Shown here: positions 40,486-43,637 of the stretch, in pieces
Numbering within the stretch: position 1 is the first letter of the stretch
How the letters are laid out: every line of letters begins with the position of its first letter
From: Terriglobales bacterium
GTDB lineage: Bacteria; Acidobacteriota; Terriglobia; Terriglobales; Acidobacteriaceae
DNA length: 43,637 nt
NCBI GenBank assembly: GCA_035624455.1
Contig: DASPRM010000126.1
Span: 1 to 43,637, forward strand
Reading direction: 5' to 3'
The notes under the pieces: generated by a model
The model's database searches: none
What the model was told of the DNA's origin: nothing
What the model saw: the letters and a program-made list of their open reading frames with translations, nothing else
Translations under genes and position numbers: made by a program

Positions 40486-40513
40486 ATGCAGGGTTGAAGC
40501 CCTGCTCCACCCT
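40486..40513. repeat. Repeat D, copy 2, abutting the hisS stop
   Basis: GCAGGGTTGAAGCCCTGC followed by TCCACCCT, two bases past the hisS stop. Hairpin of 6 bp. The same repeat follows aspS. Confidence 0.75.
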
Positions 40514-40514
40514 G

Positions 40515-41795
40515 TTATCTTGCAGCCTGTATTCTTGCTGCCAGGTCTGCACGCTGAACCTTTACCTGCTCGCCGCTGGTTTGGTCCTTCAGCGGAAACA
40601 CGCCCGAGGCAATCTCGTTTTCACCCACAATGATGGCGAAGCGCGCCCCCACCTTCGTCGCCGTCTCCAATGACTTCTTCAGGCGAAAGCTTTCGTCGCC
40701 GAGTTCGATGATCAAGTCGTGCTGCCGCAGCTCTCGCGCCAGTCCTGCCGCCGGACGATTCATCCCGGCGCCAAGTGGCGCAACATAGGCATCCGGCTTC
40801 TTGACCACCGCGTCGGCCGATTCCTGCAGCGACAGCACCAGCCGGTCCTCACCGATGGCGAAGCCGATGCCCGGAGCCTTCGGGCCTCCCAAGGCCTCCG
40901 ACAAGCCATCATAGCGGCCACCGCCAAGGATCGCATTCTGTGCGCCGAGCGCGCCGTGGGTGAATTCAAATGCGGTGCGAGTGTAATAGTCGAGCCCGCG
41001 CACCAGGCGATCGTTCAACACGAAGGGCACACCGACCGCCATCAGGATCGCTTGTACCTCGGCGAAGTGCTCGCGGCACGGTTCATCCAGGTATTGACTG
41101 ATGCGTGGCAGCTTGTCGATGATCGGCTGATCCTCCGGCACTTTGCAGTCAAAGACGCGCAGCGGATTGGTCGCCGCCCGCCGCTGGCAGTCCTCGCACA
41201 TCTGGCCGATCACAGGTTCGAGCGCCTTGCGCAAGGCCTGGTTGTAGCGTTGGCGATCGTCGAAGCAGCCCACAGAATTGAGCAGCAATGTCCAGTTCGC
41301 CACGCCCAGGCGGTCCAGCAGCACGGCGAGCATCTCCAGGATCTCGGCATCACGTGCGGGGGACTCGCTTCCTGCGGTTGGGGGACCGATCACCTCCGCT
41401 CCGATCTGATAGAACTGGCGGTAGCGGCCCTTCTGCGGGCGCTCGCGGCGGAACTGCGGACCAATGTAGAAGAGCTTGTTCAGGCCGCGCTCCCCCAGAT
41501 TGTGCTCGATGTACGCGCGGACCACGCCAGCCGTATTTTCCGGGCGCAGAGTCAGCGACTGGCCTTTATCGCTGTCAGCGCGAGTGCGGTCTTCAAAGGT
41601 GTACATCTCCTTCGAAACGATGTCGGTATCTTCGCCTACGCCGCGCGCGAAGAGCTCGGTCGCTTCGAAAATCGGGGTGCGGATTTCCTGAAAATTGTAT
41701 TGTCGGAAGACGTCGCGGGCCGCCGCCTCTACGAAGTTCCACAGTACCGTCTCCGGCGGCAGCAGGTCGCGGGTTCCTCGAATGGCTTTGATCAT
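40515..41795 (-). CDS. hisS: Histidyl-tRNA synthetase
   Basis: A 426-residue class II HisRS. Motif 1 lies near TVLWNFVEAAARDVFRQYNF and IRTPIFEATELFAR; motif 2 near FYIGPQFRRERPQKGRYRQF; His-specific loops LVRGLDYYTRTAFEF and YDGLSEALGGPKAPGIGFAI followed by GEDRLVLSL (motif 3). A CQRRAAT-type Cys pair (MCEDCQRRA) sits in the insertion domain. A C-terminal anticodon-binding domain of about 95 residues follows (YVAPLGAGMNRPAAGLAREL). 12 bp downstream of the gamma-carbonic-anhydrase-like gene, so the two are probably co-transcribed. Confidence 0.97.
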   Translation of the reverse strand: MIKAIRGTRDLLPPETVLWNFVEAAARDVFRQYNFQEIRTPIFEATELFARGVGEDTDIVSKEMYTFEDRTRADSDKGQSLTLRPENTAGVVRAYIEHNLGERGLNKLFYIGPQFRRERPQKGRYRQFYQIGAEVIGPPTAGSESPARDAEILEMLAVLLDRLGVANWTLLLNSVGCFDDRQRYNQALRKALEPVIGQMCEDCQRRAATNPLRVFDCKVPEDQPIIDKLPRISQYLDEPCREHFAEVQAILMAVGVPFVLNDRLVRGLDYYTRTAFEFTHGALGAQNAILGGGRYDGLSEALGGPKAPGIGFAIGEDRLVLSLQESADAVVKKPDAYVAPLGAGMNRPAAGLARELRQHDLIIELGDESFRLKKSLETATKVGARFAIIVGENEIASGVFPLKDQTSGEQVKVQRADLAARIQAAR

Positions 41796-41807
41796 GAAAT
41801 TCAGAAT

Positions 41808-42347
41808 TCAGCCGTCAGCTTTCACCGGGACAGTGTTGCGCTCTCGCAAGTACGACTCCCGATATCCCAGATAGCGCCGCGCGTATTGCAAAATCGTCTC
41901 CTGCTCCTGCTCCTTCAGCTTGCGGCGTACTTTACCGGGGGATCCCATGACCAGCGAGCCGGGATCAATGATCATCTTCTCCGGGATGAGGGTGCCGGCC
42001 GCGACGATCGATCCTGTGCCGATGCGAGCGCCGTTCAAAACGATCGCCCCCATCCCGATCAGGCAGCGATCTTCCACTACGCAGCCGTGAAGGGTCACCG
42101 AGTGGCCGACGGTTACCCAATCTCCCACCACCACTGGCCACTCGTCCAGCATGCCATGCAGTACGCTGCAATCCTGAATGTTCGAGTTTGCGCCGATACG
42201 GATGTAATTCACGTCACCGCGGACTACGGCATTCATCCACACGCTGGCGCTTTCACCCAACTCGACATCACCGATCACCTGCGCCGACTCGTCGACGTAA
42301 GCCGACGCAGGAATCTTGGGCAACACTCCCTGATAGGGACGGATCAT
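41808..42347 (-). CDS. Gamma carbonic anhydrase family / YrdA-PaaY-like protein
   Basis: A 179-residue left-handed beta-helix protein of the gamma-CA/YrdA family. Hexapeptide turns run through VIGDVELGESASVWMNAVVR, GDVNYIRIGANSNIQDCSVL and GHSVTLHGCVVEDRCLIGMG. Candidate zinc His residues are those of VLHGM, GHSV and TLHG. The C-terminal helix (QETILQYARRYLGYRESYLR) caps the helix. Members bind Zn or Fe; some are active anhydrases, others are not. It starts the transcript leading into hisS. A ribosome site is weak. The 42348-42654 spacer carries repeat E. Confidence 0.88.
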   Translation of the reverse strand: MIRPYQGVLPKIPASAYVDESAQVIGDVELGESASVWMNAVVRGDVNYIRIGANSNIQDCSVLHGMLDEWPVVVGDWVTVGHSVTLHGCVVEDRCLIGMGAIVLNGARIGTGSIVAAGTLIPEKMIIDPGSLVMGSPGKVRRKLKEQEQETILQYARRYLGYRESYLRERNTVPVKADG

Positions 42348-42439
42348 TGCGTCACGCGGGCGCCGGGCAGCATACGTAGGTCTTCGCCCGATGTCCCGAA
42401 AACAATGAACATAACATGCAGGGTGCTGTGGGCCAAAAC

Positions 42440-42503
42440 AGCAACAATCAGCAATCAGTAGTCAGTATTCAGTAGTTAGTATTCAGCATTCACCAATCAG
42501 CTG
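42440..42503. repeat. Repeat E array, second copy
   Basis: Variants of CAATCAGTAGTCAGTATTCAG and TTAGTATTCAGCATTCACC in the 307-bp spacer between divergent genes. The remainder of 42348-42654 shows no gene: it is the promoter side of the TonB receptor and of the gamma-CA gene. Confidence 0.7.
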
Positions 42504-42654
42504 TCTGAAACGCTGTGGAACCTCTTTTGCTTCGCGTTTCGCATCGGGAAGCTGCTTCTCGCGATAAGTCCGGCCATTGCGACACGCCTTACAGACCCGC
42601 CTGCGCGTGAACTGCTATCACTCGTGCGTTCTCATTTCTTGTGGAGTTATCAAG

Positions 42655-43637
42655 ATGAAGTACCCTCTTCCCCGGACGCATACTCTCTGCCTCTGTCTGG
42701 CGCTGGTCTCGTGGATTCTCGTCGGGTTCATCTTATTCATCGCCTGTGCAGCGGCACAGGCTCAGGACGCTTCCACCGGCGCCATTCGCGGAACTGTAGT
42801 TGACAGCGGCGGTGCGCGTGTTCCCGGCGCTGCGGTCGTGGTTACCAGCAGCGACTTTGGCGTGCGGCGGGAACTGCTCACCGACCAGGAGGGAACTTTT
42901 TCCGCACAGTTGCTCTCTCCGGGTGAATATCAGGTTCGCGTCGAAGCCAAAGGGATGGCGCCCGAGCAGCTTACGCGCTTGCAGGTGGACCTGGGCGCGA
43001 GCCTGGAGCTCTGGCTGAAGCTGCGGGTGGCGCAAGCGAGCGAGGCGGTGACTGTTTTCGAGTCCCCTGCGCTGGTCGAGACCAAAACCAGCGAAATCTC
43101 GCACATCATCGATGATCGCGCCATCGACGGCCTCCCCCTGAATGGACGCCGCTATACCGATCTGACTCTACTCGCTCCAGGGGTTACCCAGGATCCTCGT
43201 GGTCTGACCTCGGCTTCAAACGGCGATCTCGCGTATGGTGGAATTCGCGGCTTTCAATCCAGCTTTCTAGTTGACGGCGCGGACAACAACAACAGTTTTT
43301 TTGCCCAGGCTCGCGGCCGCTACCGCGCTCCTTATCAGTTCAGCAATGAAGTGGTGCAGGAATTTCGAGTATCGTCGAACGCCTACGGTGCCGAACTCGG
43401 CCGCGCTGGGGGAGCGGTAGTCAACGTAGTTACCAAGTCGGGATCTAACCATTTTCACGGCAAAGCGTTTTATTTTTTGCGCGACAGCGAATTTGGCGCC
43501 ACGCCCGCGTTTCTCGACTTCAAGCCCGAGGACCGGCAGCACCAATTCGGAGCCACGCTTGGAGGGCCCATGGTGAAAAACCGTGTCTTCTTCTTCGCCG
43601 GATTCGATCAGCACATCTTTCACGTGCCAACGATCGT
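42655..43637 (+). CDS. TonB-dependent receptor, Oar/carboxypeptidase-regulatory type, 3' end missing
   Basis: An outer-membrane receptor fragment, open from ATG 42655 to the window edge (about 327 residues). GGAG is about 9 bp upstream. N-terminal signal peptide (MKYPLPRTHTLCLCLALVSW, hydrophobic to about residue 37, AAAQAQD). Residues about 42-125 form a carboxypeptidase regulatory-like domain (GAIRGTVVDSGGARVPGAAV, SPGEYQVRVEAKGM). The plug follows: ISHIIDDRAIDGLPLNGRRY, LLAPGVTQDPRG, GGIRGFQSSFLVDGADNNNS and RAGGAVVNVVTKSGSNHFHG, then barrel strands (LGGPMVKNRVFFFAGFDQHI). This is the widespread acidobacterial type thought to take up large or surface-bound ligands; the ligand is unknown. 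Confidence 0.92.
   Translation, partial: MKYPLPRTHTLCLCLALVSWILVGFILFIACAAAQAQDASTGAIRGTVVDSGGARVPGAAVVVTSSDFGVRRELLTDQEGTFSAQLLSPGEYQVRVEAKGMAPEQLTRLQVDLGASLELWLKLRVAQASEAVTVFESPALVETKTSEISHIIDDRAIDGLPLNGRRYTDLTLLAPGVTQDPRGLTSASNGDLAYGGIRGFQSSFLVDGADNNNSFFAQARGRYRAPYQFSNEVVQEFRVSSNAYGAELGRAGGAVVNVVTKSGSNHFHGKAFYFLRDSEFGATPAFLDFKPEDRQHQFGATLGGPMVKNRVFFFAGFDQHIFHVPTI

Noticed and set aside
40719-42461. A 580-codon open frame on the + strand
   Set aside because: It is antisense to hisS and the gamma-CA gene, which are clearly real; its translation has no recognisable domain, is rich in His/Arg/Gln and lacks a ribosome site. High-GC codon use on the other strand explains it.

Overview
The window reads as one contiguous stretch of chromosome from an acidobacterium, probably class Terriglobia. 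Three things point there: four von Willebrand A proteins of the acidobacterial 'VWFA-related' type (core motifs DFxVxED and ELxxQYxxGY), a TonB-dependent receptor with an N-terminal carboxypeptidase-regulatory-like domain running off the right edge, and many short GC-rich intergenic repeats. The DNA is GC-rich and genes are densely packed. I see no rRNA, tRNA, CRISPR array, transposase or phage gene.

Layout. 1-4751 (+): the 3' part of a sensor kinase that begins in a receiver domain outside the window, a receiver-only response regulator, and a MOSC / flavin reductase / [2Fe-2S] fusion. 4898-11683 (-): a VWFA protein, an ArsP-type permease, a DnaQ-like exonuclease coupled to a cNMP/CBS/DUF294 protein, and an AMIN-AMIN-STN protein. 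11943-18817 (mixed strands): mostly single genes, namely an exported methyltransferase, a YbaK-type editing protein, a small TIG lipoprotein, an HTH-Mop regulator divergent from an outer-membrane protein, an RsbRD-type domain protein, a TPR-thioredoxin protein and the polarity GTPase MglA. 19151-22963: three more VWFA genes in a divergent/convergent cluster.

23043-42347 (-) is a long housekeeping block. In transcription order it holds a gamma-class carbonic anhydrase homologue, hisS, aspS, mutL, an AlkZ-like gene, cmk, an MbfA-type iron exporter, a small exported protein, infC-rpmI-rplT-pheS-pheT, an exported HisC-like aminotransferase, a ZapB-like gene, zapA, a candidate 6S-like RNA, lgt and an RluD-type pseudouridine synthase. 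42655 to the edge (+) is the partial TonB receptor.

How the parts relate. infC-rpmI-rplT-pheST is the classical translation operon and has an extended -10 promoter plus a likely ATC start codon for infC. mutL, the AlkZ-like gene and cmk are spaced or overlapped as one operon. The exonuclease and the DUF294 protein are translationally adjacent. The points most worth a second look are the 6S-like fold downstream of zapA, a PheT lacking the usual N-terminal OB-type tRNA-binding domain, parallel loss of metal-site residues in two of the four VWFA proteins, the MOSC-reductase fusion, the secretin-less AMIN-AMIN-STN protein, and several dispersed repeat families, one with two identical 39-bp copies about 15.6 kb apart in opposite orientation. 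No single obviously new multi-gene system stands out. All functions are inferred by reading translations, with no database search.
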